A DNA stretch of 64,000 nucleotides from JANWVO01 sp037446555 (GTDB taxonomy: Bacteria > Acidobacteriota > Terriglobia > Bryobacterales > Bryobacteraceae), in NCBI GenBank assembly GCA_037446555.1, contig JBBIIK010000008.1:1-64000 (forward strand), given 5' to 3'. A model generated the notes under the pieces. It did no database searches. It was not told where the DNA came from and saw nothing but the letters and a program-made list of their open reading frames with translations. This document shows, piece by piece, positions 8,918 to 18,426 of this stretch. Positions within the stretch are counted from its first letter, which is position 1; each line of letters opens with the position of its first letter. Position numbers and translations under genes: made by a program.

Positions 8918-9385
8918 TCACTGCGCCGTCGTCCCGGCGCCCCCGCTCAGGGCTTCCATGCGCGCCTTCGCCTTGGCGTCAAGTTCAGTGAGCAGACCGA
9001 TGTTGTCCACTCCGGCGGCGCGCAGATTGTCCACCACTTCAACCACGCGTTCATACCTCGCCCGCGCGTCGGACTTCACGTAGCACGTCTTGTCCAGACG
9101 GTTGGCAAGCAGGTCCTTGACCTTCGGCGCGATGTCGGCGGGGTTGGTCTGCCTGGAGCCGAGGAACACCTTGCCGTCGCGGGTGACCGCGACAACCACG
9201 GCATCTTCCTTGTCGGCGTCGTTCATGGCGATCGGGTTCGCCGTCTTGGCCAGGTCCACGCTGACGCCCTTGGAGAGCATCGGCGTGACGACCATGAAGA
9301 TGATCAGCAGTACCAACATCACGTCCACCATCGGCGTGACGTTGATGTCGGAGATCGCCTGCGCAGTTCTCGATTTCTTAGCCAT
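8918..9385 (-). CDS. ExbD/TolR-family protein (first copy)
   Basis: This 155-aa protein has the same layout as its neighbour: INVTPMVDVMLVLLIIFMVV at about 14-33, with the conserved Asp at the start of the single membrane helix, then a periplasmic domain ending in an Ala/Gly-rich tail. An AGGAGG ribosome site precedes the ATG. It is about 130 bp downstream of exbB and should form part of the ExbB-ExbD proton channel. Confidence 0.92.
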   Translation of the reverse strand: MAKKSRTAQAISDINVTPMVDVMLVLLIIFMVVTPMLSKGVSVDLAKTANPIAMNDADKEDAVVVAVTRDGKVFLGSRQTNPADIAPKVKDLLANRLDKTCYVKSDARARYERVVEVVDNLRAAGVDNIGLLTELDAKAKARMEALSGGAGTTAQ

Positions 9386-9513
9386 TCACCAGGCCTCCTT
9401 GCCTCTCACTCGATCCGGCCTCGCCTGCCGCGGGGAGCGGCTCCGGCCGCTCCCCGCCACAGTTTTCAACTCGCCGGACAGCTCATGCTCTGGCGCCAGG
9501 CTCCTGCCAGACC

Positions 9514-10248
9514 TTACTTCACGGCTCCGGTGCGGATCCGCTTCAGGAAGTAGTCGATCAGTTCGGAGCTCGAGTTCGACATCTCCACGTCAAACGCCTT
9601 CAGGCGCTCGTTAAAGTAGTTGAACATCCAGACTGCGGGGATGGCGACGAACAGGCCGATGGCCGTAGCCACCAGGGCTTCCGAAATACCGCCGGCCACC
9701 GCGCCGAGCCCCGTGGACTTCTCGGTCGAAATGCCCTTGAACGCGTTGATGATGCCGACCACCGTACCGAACAGTCCCACGAACGGGGCGCTCGATCCGA
9801 TCGTCGCCAGGCCGCTGATGCCGCGGTCCAATTCGGAGTGGACGATCGCCTGGGCGCGCTCCAGTGCCCGGTTGGAGGCCTCAACGATGTCGCCCGGAAT
9901 CTCCGAGCTCACTTCGTGAGCGCGGAACTCCTGCAAACCGGCCACCACCACCTTCGCCAGATGGGACTTCTTGTAACGGTCGGCGATCTTGATCGCCTCA
10001 TCCAGCTTGCCTTCGCGCAGGGCGCCGGCAACGGCGGGAGCGAACAAACGCGACTGTTTGCGGGCCGCATTGAACACAATCAGGCGGTCGATCATCACGC
10101 CGATGGACCATGCCGACATGATGAACAGGATGATGACGACCGCTTTCGCCGTCCAGCCCATCTGGTTCCACATCGAACGGAGGTCGAACCCGACGGCGCC
10201 GGCTTCCTGGAGCAACAGGAACGACCAGACTTGCAATTGAAGAAGCAT
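9514..10248 (-). CDS. MotA/TolQ/ExbB proton-channel protein
   Basis: The 244-aa protein carries three predicted membrane helices: about 30-50 (AVVIILFIMSAWSIGVMI), about 150-175 (the conserved LATIGSSAPFVGLFGTVVGII motif) and about 195-215 (ALVATAIGLFVAIPAVWMFNYF). This is the standard ExbB/TolQ topology. It pairs with the two ExbD proteins and TonB encoded alongside. The ribosome site AGGAGAG lies upstream of the ATG at 10248. No Pal, TolA or TolB gene is nearby, so an ExbB/TonB role fits better than a Tol one. Confidence 0.93.
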   Translation of the reverse strand: MLLQLQVWSFLLLQEAGAVGFDLRSMWNQMGWTAKAVVIILFIMSAWSIGVMIDRLIVFNAARKQSRLFAPAVAGALREGKLDEAIKIADRYKKSHLAKVVVAGLQEFRAHEVSSEIPGDIVEASNRALERAQAIVHSELDRGISGLATIGSSAPFVGLFGTVVGIINAFKGISTEKSTGLGAVAGGISEALVATAIGLFVAIPAVWMFNYFNERLKAFDVEMSNSSSELIDYFLKRIRTGAVK

Positions 10249-10323
10249 CTTCTTTTCTCTCCTGCGAGTTGAGTTGAATGGAACGGACTAAATTTGACCT
10301 GTTGGATCGCCGTCCGCTTCAGT

Positions 10324-11088
10324 CTACTGGCTGAGCGTGAAGTTGACGTCGATCTGGGTGACCACTTCGACCGGCTCGCCGTTGAGCAACGTGGGCTTGT
10401 AGCGCCACTGCTTGACGGCTTCGGTCGCCGCCTGCACCAGCAGCGGGTGACCAGAAACCAGAGTCAGATTCTGGATGGTCCCGTCACGGCCGATGATGGC
10501 GGTGAAACGAACCGTGCCCTGGATGCGCGCCTGCTTCGCCAGCGGCGGATACATCGGTTTGGGCTGGAAAATCAACATGGCCTGTTGCACGTTGCCGCCC
10601 ACGGTGATCCGTCGGATCACGGGCTTCACCTCTTGCTTCACCGGTGGCGGAGGCGGCGGCGGAGCGGCGGTTGGAACGTTGCTGATGATACTACCGATGA
10701 CGCCCCCAGGCGTCCCGCCCGGCACCCCACCAGGAACGCCGCCGGGAACGCCGACACCGGCAGATGGCGGCAGCTCATCTTCCTTGATGATGGCGATCTC
10801 CTTGGGCACCTGCTTGGGCGCCATCAGACGGGAGCCATCGAACTGGCGCGGGATCACCTTCTGCACGCGGACCACCTGGGTCGCCGGCGGCGGCGGAGGA
10901 GGCGGGGGCGGCGGAGGCGGCGGCGCCACCAGCATCGACTGAAGGGCCGTCTGCGGCAGCATCTCCGGGTTCAGCAGCGGGATGATGATCGCCACAACGA
11001 CCAGCAAAACCTGAAGGGAGGTGGAGATGATGACCGTCCACCCTTTGTTGGTTTTGGCGCGTCCTTCAACGAGGGATTGTTCAAACAT
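10324..11088 (-). CDS. TonB-family energy transducer with a 13-proline run
   Basis: The start is placed at 11088 (ATG behind GGAGAAGGAAGG); the frame is open further upstream but codes for nothing recognisable there. The 254-aa protein has a cytoplasmic head, one membrane helix (about 20-40, IISTSLQVLLVVVAIIIPLL), then a proline-rich periplasmic linker with 13 consecutive prolines (codons 10885-10923), a PGGV repeat (about 107-125) and a second proline run. A C-terminal TonB domain (about 165-254) includes YPPLAKQARIQG and a VKQWRYKPTLLNG motif. It should couple the ExbB/ExbD stator to outer-membrane receptors. No receptor gene lies nearby. Confidence 0.9.
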   Translation of the reverse strand: MFEQSLVEGRAKTNKGWTVIISTSLQVLLVVVAIIIPLLNPEMLPQTALQSMLVAPPPPPPPPPPPPPATQVVRVQKVIPRQFDGSRLMAPKQVPKEIAIIKEDELPPSAGVGVPGGVPGGVPGGTPGGVIGSIISNVPTAAPPPPPPPVKQEVKPVIRRITVGGNVQQAMLIFQPKPMYPPLAKQARIQGTVRFTAIIGRDGTIQNLTLVSGHPLLVQAATEAVKQWRYKPTLLNGEPVEVVTQIDVNFTLSQ

Positions 11089-11246
11089 GGGCCTTCCTTC
11101 TCCTTCGATCCCGGCCGCCGGCTCGTGGCCGGCCAAGACCGTTTCCAATCTTATGGACACCATCCGGGGCGGGAGGTTCCCAAAACCGCCCGTCCCTCCA
11201 ACTTTCTTTCCGGCCGGTCCCTCCAGGGCGCTTGCATGGCTGGAGG

Positions 11247-12419
11247 TCACTTGGCCGATGCCTGGGCTGCCGCCCGCTTGCCCTTCTGGAACTTCTCATG
11301 CCAGAAGACAAGAATCGGGCTGGCGATGAAGATCGACGAGTATGTGCCGACGATCACACCCACGACAAGAGCGAACGAAAACCCGTTCAGTACCGGGCCG
11401 CCAAACAACAACAGCGCAAGGGCGGAGATGAAGGTCAGCCCGGAGGTCAGCACTGTTCGGCTGAGCGTCTGATTAATGCTATCGTTGACGATCTTCGGGG
11501 TCAACTCCCTGCGCGAAAGTTTCAGCGTCTCCCGGATCCGGTCAAACACCACGATCGTGTCGTTCATCGAATAGCCGACCAGCGTCAGCAAGGCGGCGAT
11601 GACGTTCAGGCTGATCTCCTTGTCGGTCAGGGAGAAGAAGCCGAGCGTGATGATCACGTCGTGGAAGACGGCAATCACCGCTGCCAAACCGTAGACGAAC
11701 TCGAAGCGGAATGCGAGGTAGACGAGCATCCCGCCCAACGCGTACAACACGGCCAGCACCGCCTTGTTACGCATCTCGGCGCCGATCTTCGGACCGATCA
11801 CTTCTGCCCCGCGGATCGTGAACGGCGCCAGGTAGCACTGCTGGCGGATCACCTCCAGAATCTGCGGCGTCACGCCTTCCACCTCTTTCAACTGATCGAA
11901 AGTGGACAGCACGCCGGAGCGCGGCGGTGTGTTGCGGAACTCGAAGATCCGCCGGGCCAGCTGCGCCAGTTGCTCGTCATTCATGGGAATCGAGGCACGC
12001 TGGAGCGGTTCGCGCAGCCGCTCGGCCAGCGCCTGCGGATTGGCGTTGTTCAGGTCAAGCCGGTCAGTCTTCTCGCCGAAAGTGGTGTTGAGTGTCTCGA
12101 CCACCGTCTCGCGCTCCCGCTGGAGGGCGGAGTCTTCCTTCAGCGGCAGCCCGATGATCACCTCGTTCTCGCCCGTCACCTCTTGCACTGAAATCTCGCC
12201 CGGGATCCGGGCGCTGATGACGGCGCGAATACGGTCGATGGGAGGCGCAGAGGCGAAGCGGATGTTGATGTTGGCGCCGCCGGTGAAGTCGATACCGTAC
12301 TTCAGGCCGCCCTTGGCCGCCCAACTGCCGATGCCGATGGCCAGCAGGATCAGCGAGAGGCCGATAAAGTACTTCTGCTTGCCGAGGAAGTCGATTTGAG
12401 TGTTCTTGAATAGCTCCAT
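11247..12419 (-). CDS. secF: Protein translocase subunit SecF
   Basis: SecF partners SecD to pull exported proteins across the inner membrane using the proton gradient. The 390-aa protein shows the first membrane helix (about 15-33), the family motif YGIDFTGGANINI near 41-53, a long periplasmic segment, and the C-terminal helices with SMNDTIVVFDRIRETL near 285-300. At 390 residues it is longer than E. coli SecF (323); the extra length is in the periplasmic part (about 95-190), rich in charged helix-forming sequence. It lies 45 bp downstream of secD on the same strand. Confidence 0.95.
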   Translation of the reverse strand: MELFKNTQIDFLGKQKYFIGLSLILLAIGIGSWAAKGGLKYGIDFTGGANINIRFASAPPIDRIRAVISARIPGEISVQEVTGENEVIIGLPLKEDSALQRERETVVETLNTTFGEKTDRLDLNNANPQALAERLREPLQRASIPMNDEQLAQLARRIFEFRNTPPRSGVLSTFDQLKEVEGVTPQILEVIRQQCYLAPFTIRGAEVIGPKIGAEMRNKAVLAVLYALGGMLVYLAFRFEFVYGLAAVIAVFHDVIITLGFFSLTDKEISLNVIAALLTLVGYSMNDTIVVFDRIRETLKLSRRELTPKIVNDSINQTLSRTVLTSGLTFISALALLLFGGPVLNGFSFALVVGVIVGTYSSIFIASPILVFWHEKFQKGKRAAAQASAK

Positions 12420-12464
12420 GAGGCTTCCCGAAACGATCCCGGGGCGCCCGGCGCCCCGCTGCGG

Positions 12465-14090
12465 TCAGATTCCGATGCTGATCCTCGGATTGAACCCCTG
12501 CCGCGCCACGGAGAACTGAAACAGGGCGCGGGAGACGAAGACCGAGGTGAAAACGTTGGCCACCAGGCCGATAACAAGCGTTACGGCGAACCCGCGGATG
12601 GCGGGCGTGCCGAACATGAACAGAAACGCACAGCTCACCACCGTGGCGACGTGCGTATCGATGATGGTGAGAAAGGCTTTGCTGAAGCCGGTGTCAATAG
12701 CCGCAAGCGTCGCCTTGCCGGCGCGGATCTCCTCGCGGATGCGCTCGAAGATCAGGACGTTGGAGTCCACCGCCATGCCGATCAGCAGGATGATGCCGGC
12801 GATGCCCGGCAGCGTCAGGACCGCCTCCAGATATGCCAGGCAACCGATCAGGATCACGCCGTTCAATACCAGCGCCACCACGGCGTTTATGCCCGCCCCG
12901 GCATAGTATGCCAGCATGAGGGCGATCACGATCACCAGGCCGACCGCGCCGGCGGTCAGCCCCTTGTGGATGGAGTCCGCGCCGAGCGAGGGCCCGACGG
13001 TCTGCTCCTGCAGGTACACGACGCCCGCCGGCAGCGAGCCCGCCCGCAGCACCAGCGCCAAATCGCTGGCCTCCTGATGCGAAGCGGCGCCGGTAATCCG
13101 TCCCTGGTCTTCGATGCGGCTCTGAATGACCGGCGCGCTGCGGATCTGATTGTCGAGCGCAATGGCCAGGCGGTTGCCAACATTGGCCTCGGTGAAGCGC
13201 GCGAAACGCCCCTTGGATTCCTGTGACAGCACGAAGGCGGTCTCCCACTTGCCGAACTCGTCCTGCGCGGGACGTGCGTCGCGCAGGTCGCGGCCGGTGA
13301 TGACCGGCGTGCGGGCCACCAGATACCAGCCCTCGCCCGCCGGATCTCCGGGGCGGGGAGCGCTGCGCATCAGCTTCGTGTTCAACGGGAGCACCCCGCC
13401 GAGCTTGGCCAGGGCGTCCTCCTGGCGCGGGAAGGGCCCCTCCTTCACCTCATACAGCTCCAGCAGCGCGGCCGTTTGCAGGATGTTCTTCACCCTCGCC
13501 GGATCGTCGAGCCCGGGCAGCGAGATCAGGATCTCGGCTTCCGATCCGGCGCCCCCGCGCCGCTGCACGCTGGCCTCGGCCAGCCCCAGGCCATTGATGC
13601 GGCTCTCAATGGTGGTGATGGCGCGCGTGATGGTGTCTTCCTTGATCTGAAGCGCCTCTGTGGGCTTCAGCGTCAGCCGGTAGTCGGTGGAGCTGAGCGG
13701 CGTCAGCACCCAGCTCGGCAGCAGCTCCGCGACGATGTTGCGGAACAACTGCGACTTCTCCGCCGGGACGCCCTGGACCTGGATGGCGATCTGGTCGGCC
13801 ACGGCCAGCGTCTGCGGATCGTTGTGGTGGATCGATGCGTACGCAATGGATTGCTTGCCAAGCTCTTCCTTCAGCCGCTCGATCTGCGTGTTGGCCTCCA
13901 CCTTGAAGGCGTCCTGCAGTTGCACCTGAACCACAAGGAGGCTGCCGCCCCGGAGATCGAGCCCGAGCCGGATGTTCTTGTTCCAGTTGGCAACCAGCTC
14001 GTCTTTCGATTTGGGCAGTCCGATCACGCCATACAGGCAGGCCAGCGTGATGGCCACAATCAGAGCCGCTTTCCATTTCAGGCTTTTCAT
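12465..14090 (-). CDS. secD: Protein translocase subunit SecD
   Basis: The 541-aa SecD has an N-terminal membrane helix (about 8-25), the motif RLGLDLRGGSLLVVQV near 41-56, a periplasmic region including the P1 base and head, and five C-terminal helices with GMAVDSNVLIFERIREEI near 437-454. It acts with SecF, YajC and SecYEG in protein export. The gene order tgt-yajC-secD-secF is widely conserved in bacteria and supports the call. The gene starts 28 bp after yajC. Confidence 0.96.
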   Translation of the reverse strand: MKSLKWKAALIVAITLACLYGVIGLPKSKDELVANWNKNIRLGLDLRGGSLLVVQVQLQDAFKVEANTQIERLKEELGKQSIAYASIHHNDPQTLAVADQIAIQVQGVPAEKSQLFRNIVAELLPSWVLTPLSSTDYRLTLKPTEALQIKEDTITRAITTIESRINGLGLAEASVQRRGGAGSEAEILISLPGLDDPARVKNILQTAALLELYEVKEGPFPRQEDALAKLGGVLPLNTKLMRSAPRPGDPAGEGWYLVARTPVITGRDLRDARPAQDEFGKWETAFVLSQESKGRFARFTEANVGNRLAIALDNQIRSAPVIQSRIEDQGRITGAASHQEASDLALVLRAGSLPAGVVYLQEQTVGPSLGADSIHKGLTAGAVGLVIVIALMLAYYAGAGINAVVALVLNGVILIGCLAYLEAVLTLPGIAGIILLIGMAVDSNVLIFERIREEIRAGKATLAAIDTGFSKAFLTIIDTHVATVVSCAFLFMFGTPAIRGFAVTLVIGLVANVFTSVFVSRALFQFSVARQGFNPRISIGI

Positions 14091-14118
14091 GGGATGTCGG
14101 TTCTCGCTGTCGTCGGGC

Positions 14119-14444
14119 TTACGATTTCTTCTCTCCGCTGATCTTGCTGGCCACCGAGCCGCGGGCGAATGTCAGCTTCACGTTGTCCGGCTTGACGCGC
14201 AGCACCAGCGTGTCGTCGGCGCCCACGGAGAGGATGGTGCCGATGATGCCGCCGTTGGTCAGGACTTCATCGCCGGGCTGAAGCTCCGCCAGCATCTTCT
14301 GCTGCTGCTTCTTCTGCCGCTGCATGGGCAGGAAAAGCAGGAAATAGAAGATGGCGAAGATCAGGATGATGGGCAGGAACTGCAGCAGCGGGCTCGGCGC
14401 CTGCGGCGACTGTAGGAGGAGCAGGAATGCCATGGGCGGTCCGT

Positions 14445-14448
<4 letters not shown>
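14119..14448 (-). CDS. yajC: Preprotein translocase accessory subunit YajC
   Basis: This small protein (109 aa from the GTG, 104 from the inner ATG at 14433) has one membrane helix (LPIILIFAIFYFLLFLPM) followed by the basic KKQQQKM segment and the conserved LQPGDEVLTNGGIIGTI motif. The GTG start overlaps the stop codon of tgt as GTGA, a layout typical of translational coupling; the ATG 15 bp further in is an alternative. YajC binds SecDF in the inner membrane. Confidence 0.92.
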
Positions 14449-15653
<1,205 letters not shown>

Positions 15654-15657
15654 GGGT

Positions 15658-15673
15658 TAAACTAGCTAGTTTA
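15658..15673. promoter_or_regulatory. Perfect 16-bp palindrome between tgt and cysS
   Basis: TAAACTAG followed by its exact reverse complement CTAGTTTA fills the centre of the 27-bp gap between two divergent start codons. On each strand it offers a TAGTTT hexamer 5-8 bp from the start codon, which would suit -10 elements producing leaderless or near-leaderless mRNAs. It might instead be an operator. Neither cysS nor tgt shows a clear Shine-Dalgarno here. Confidence 0.5.
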
Positions 15674-15680
15674 GCCCCCC

Positions 15681-17081
15681 ATGCCCTTGCGCTTCTACAA
15701 CACACTGACGCAGCAGATGGAAGAGTTCCGGCCGCTCGATGGCGAGACGGTGCGGATGTACACCTGCGGACCGACTGTCTACCACTACGTCCACATCGGC
15801 AACTTCCGCACCTTCAGCTTCCAGGACGTGCTGCGGCGCGTGCTGCGGATGCGCGGCTGGAAGCTGTTCCACGTGATGAACATCACCGACGTGGACGACA
15901 AGATTATCCGCAACGCCGTAGCCGAAGGCAAGACGCTCCAGCAGTACACGCAACGCTACATCGAGGCGTTCCTGGAAGACGCCGCGAAGCTGCGGCTGGA
16001 GCGTCCGGAAAAGCTCGTCTTCGCCACCGAACACATCGAAGACATGGTGACGGCAATCCAGCGGCTGGCCGAGCGGCAGCACACCTACCTGAGCGAGGGC
16101 TCCACCTATTTCCGCATTGCCAGCTTTCCGGAATACGGCAAGCTCTCGCACACGAATTTCAGCGGCAACGTGGCGGGCGCGCGCGTCGACGTAGACGAAT
16201 ACGAAAAGGCCGACGCGCGCGACTTCGTACTCTGGAAGGCGCGCAAGCCGGGCGAGCCCTTCTGGGACACGCCTCTCGGACCCGGCCGCCCGGGCTGGCA
16301 CATCGAGTGCTCGGTGATGGCCATGAAGTATCTGGGCGAAACGATCGACATCCACACGGGCGGCGTGGACCTGGTCTTCCCCCACCATGAGAACGAGATC
16401 GCGCAGAGCGAGTGCATGACCGGCAAGCCCTTCGCGCGCTTCTGGCTGCACGCCGAGCACCTGATGGTGGAAGGGCAGAAGATGTCGAAGTCGCTCGGCA
16501 ACTTTTTCACGCTGCGCGACATCCTCGACCAGGGCTACTCGCCGGAGGCGATCCGGTACCTGCTGGTCTCGGCGCCGTACCGCAAACAGATGAACTTCAC
16601 CTTCGACGGGCTGAAGGCGGCGGCAGCGGCGATTGAACGGCTGCGGAACTTCGAGACGCGGCTGCGAACCGAGCGCTTCGACGAGGGGCTGGACGAAGAG
16701 CAGGAAAAGCGCGCCGCCGCTGCCCACACCGCCTATCACGAAGGGCTGGACGACGACCTGAACACGGCCGACGCCCTCGGAGCCGCGTTCGAGTTCGTGC
16801 GCGAGTCCAACATCGCCATGGACCAGGGGCGGTTCCGCGCGGGCAACCGGGCAAGCGCCGCCCGGCTGCTGGAAGACTTCGACCGCGTCTTCGACGTGCT
16901 GCGCCCCACGGTGCAGGAAGGGACTTTGACCGACGAAGAAGTGGAGGCGCTCGTTCGCGAGCGCACCGAAGCGAAGAAGGCGCGGGACTTCGCGCGCGCC
17001 GACCGCATCCGGGCCGAACTGCTGGAAAGGGGCGTCGTGGTGGAAGACACCCGCGACGGCGTGCGCTGGAAGCGCAAGTAG
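15681..17081 (+). CDS. cysS: Cysteinyl-tRNA synthetase
   Basis: The enzyme charges tRNA-Cys. The 466-aa length is normal. It shows the class I signature HIGN near 36-39 within CGPTVYHYVHIGNFRTF, the zinc-binding region with CSVMAMKYLG near 211 and FPHHENEIAQSEC near 233-245, and the KMSKSLGNF motif near 269-277. The ATG at 15681 matches the family N-terminus (LRFYNTLTQQMEEF). There is no Shine-Dalgarno upstream, only CCCCCC, consistent with a leaderless transcript. A PLP sulfur-amino-acid enzyme follows 30 bp downstream. Confidence 0.97.
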   Translation: MPLRFYNTLTQQMEEFRPLDGETVRMYTCGPTVYHYVHIGNFRTFSFQDVLRRVLRMRGWKLFHVMNITDVDDKIIRNAVAEGKTLQQYTQRYIEAFLEDAAKLRLERPEKLVFATEHIEDMVTAIQRLAERQHTYLSEGSTYFRIASFPEYGKLSHTNFSGNVAGARVDVDEYEKADARDFVLWKARKPGEPFWDTPLGPGRPGWHIECSVMAMKYLGETIDIHTGGVDLVFPHHENEIAQSECMTGKPFARFWLHAEHLMVEGQKMSKSLGNFFTLRDILDQGYSPEAIRYLLVSAPYRKQMNFTFDGLKAAAAAIERLRNFETRLRTERFDEGLDEEQEKRAAAAHTAYHEGLDDDLNTADALGAAFEFVRESNIAMDQGRFRAGNRASAARLLEDFDRVFDVLRPTVQEGTLTDEEVEALVRERTEAKKARDFARADRIRAELLERGVVVEDTRDGVRWKRK

Positions 17082-17111
17082 GATGAGCAACGGCGCGAGA
17101 GGGAAGCAGGA

Positions 17112-18293
17112 ATGAAGATACAGACAAAGGCCGTGCATGCGGGCGAGCGCAAGCGGCCGCAGGATCAGATTCCGGTCTCCACACCGGTGCACTTTGCCGC
17201 GTCGTGGATCTGCGCGAGCCAGGCCGAGCAGGACAGGATCTTCGCGCACGAGCAGCACGGCTACGCCTACTCGCGCTACGCCAATCCGACCAACGACGCG
17301 CTGGAGGAACAGGTAGCGGCGCTCGAGAACGGCCACGGGGCGCTGGCTTGTTCGTCGGGCATGATGGCGCTGGAGCATGCGCTGATGTGCGCGCTTGTGG
17401 AGCGGCCCAAGCGGGTCCTGTGCGCGCGCGATATTTACGGCGCCACGTTGAAGCTGCTGTTTGACGTGATGGGGCCGTTCGGCTTCGAGACGCGGCTTGT
17501 GGACGCGAACGACCCGACGGCCGTGGAGGCGGCGATGGAGGAGTTCCGCCCCGGCGCGCTGCTGGTGGAGACGATCTCGAATCCGCTGCTGCGCGTGGCT
17601 GACCTGGAGGCGCTCGGGCGGCTGTGCCGGGCGCGCGGCGCTGCGCTGATCGTGGACAACACCTTCGCCACTCCGCTGCTCGTTCGCCCGCTAGAACTGG
17701 GCGCGCACCTGGTGGTGCACAGCTCGACCAAGTACTTGGGCGGGCATGGAGACACGCTCGGCGGCCTGATCGTCAGCGACGAGGGCCACTACGAGACGAT
17801 GCGGCGGTTCTCTCGCGTGGCCGGGCCGGTGATGGGGCCGATGGAGGCCTATCTCACGATGCGCGGGATCAAGACGTTCCCCCTGCGCATGGAGCGGCAA
17901 TGCCGGAATGCGGCAGAGCTGGCGGCGTGGCTGCGGCGGCACCCGCGCGTCGAGCGCGTCTTCTATCTCGACGACCCCGCGCACCCGGACGCCAGGGTGA
18001 TCCGGCGCCTGCTTCCCGAAGGACTGATGGGCGGAATGGTGAGCTTCGAGATCCGCGGCGCAGGGCGCGAGCAGGTGTTCGCGTTCCTTGACCGGCTGAA
18101 GCTGTGCGTGCGGGCGACGTCGCTCGGCGATGTGCACACGATGGTGCTTTACCCGTGGATCGCCTCCCACCGCGACGTGCCGCCGGAGCAGAAGGCGGCG
18201 ATGGGGCTGCGGGAGAACCTCGTCCGCTTCTCGGCCGGGATCGAGGCCGTTGAAGACATCATCGCCGACATCGCGCAGGCTTTGGAAGCCTGA
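17112..18293 (+). CDS. Cys/Met-metabolism PLP enzyme (cystathionine synthase/lyase family)
   Basis: This 393-aa protein belongs to the trans-sulfuration PLP family. It has YSRYANPTNDALE near 53-65, the cofactor-contacting segment SSGMMALEHAL near 79, the IVDNTFATP motif near 179, and the PLP-binding lysine K207 in HSSTKYLGGHGD. Family members include cystathionine gamma-synthase, cystathionine gamma-lyase and methionine gamma-lyase; sequence alone does not separate these. Its place just after cysS and before the cysteine-consuming isc operon fits a role in cysteine or methionine supply. Confidence 0.88.
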   Translation: MKIQTKAVHAGERKRPQDQIPVSTPVHFAASWICASQAEQDRIFAHEQHGYAYSRYANPTNDALEEQVAALENGHGALACSSGMMALEHALMCALVERPKRVLCARDIYGATLKLLFDVMGPFGFETRLVDANDPTAVEAAMEEFRPGALLVETISNPLLRVADLEALGRLCRARGAALIVDNTFATPLLVRPLELGAHLVVHSSTKYLGGHGDTLGGLIVSDEGHYETMRRFSRVAGPVMGPMEAYLTMRGIKTFPLRMERQCRNAAELAAWLRRHPRVERVFYLDDPAHPDARVIRRLLPEGLMGGMVSFEIRGAGREQVFAFLDRLKLCVRATSLGDVHTMVLYPWIASHRDVPPEQKAAMGLRENLVRFSAGIEAVEDIIADIAQALEA

Positions 18294-18361
18294 ATCATCG
18301 CGTCTTGCTTCCCGCCGGTTGAGTGCGCCACAGAAGGCCGGGCTCTTTCCTGACAAGAACC

Positions 18362-18390
18362 TTGACCGAATTGGTCCGGGATGCTAGAGT
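18362..18390 (+). promoter_or_regulatory. Sigma-70-type promoter of the isc operon
   Basis: A -35 element TTGACC (18362-18367) and a -10 element TAGAGT (18385-18390) are separated by exactly 17 bp. The predicted start of transcription is near 18397, giving about a 30-nt leader before iscR at 18427. Both operator-like palindromes overlap this promoter. Confidence 0.6.
18364..18376. promoter_or_regulatory. Rrf2/IscR-type operator, site 1 (over the -35)
   Basis: GACC-N5-GGTC is a perfect inverted repeat. Read on the minus strand, GGACCAATTCGGTC matches site 2 (GGACTGATTCGGTC) at 12 of 14 positions, so the two sites are the same element in opposite orientation. It overlaps the -35 hexamer, where a bound regulator would block RNA polymerase. 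Confidence 0.6.
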
Positions 18391-18397
18391 TGGAATT

Positions 18398-18412
18398 GGA
18401 CTGATTCGGTCC
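18398..18412. promoter_or_regulatory. Rrf2/IscR-type operator, site 2 (at the transcription start)
   Basis: GGAC-N7-GTCC forms an inverted repeat at the predicted transcription start, 14 bp upstream of the iscR ATG. It repeats the core of site 1 with a centre-to-centre spacing of about 35 bp. The encoded Rrf2 protein is the obvious candidate ligand (autoregulation); this is inferred from position and symmetry. Confidence 0.6.
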
Positions 18413-18426
18413 TGGATTCACCCGCC

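Noticed and set aside
10640..10760. GC-rich repeats near tonB as a possible microsatellite or repeat element
   Set aside because: They simply encode the PGGV and proline runs of TonB.
15666..17378. Long minus-strand frame over cysS
   Set aside because: Antisense to cysS, whose HIGH and KMSKS motifs are intact; the product has no recognisable domain.
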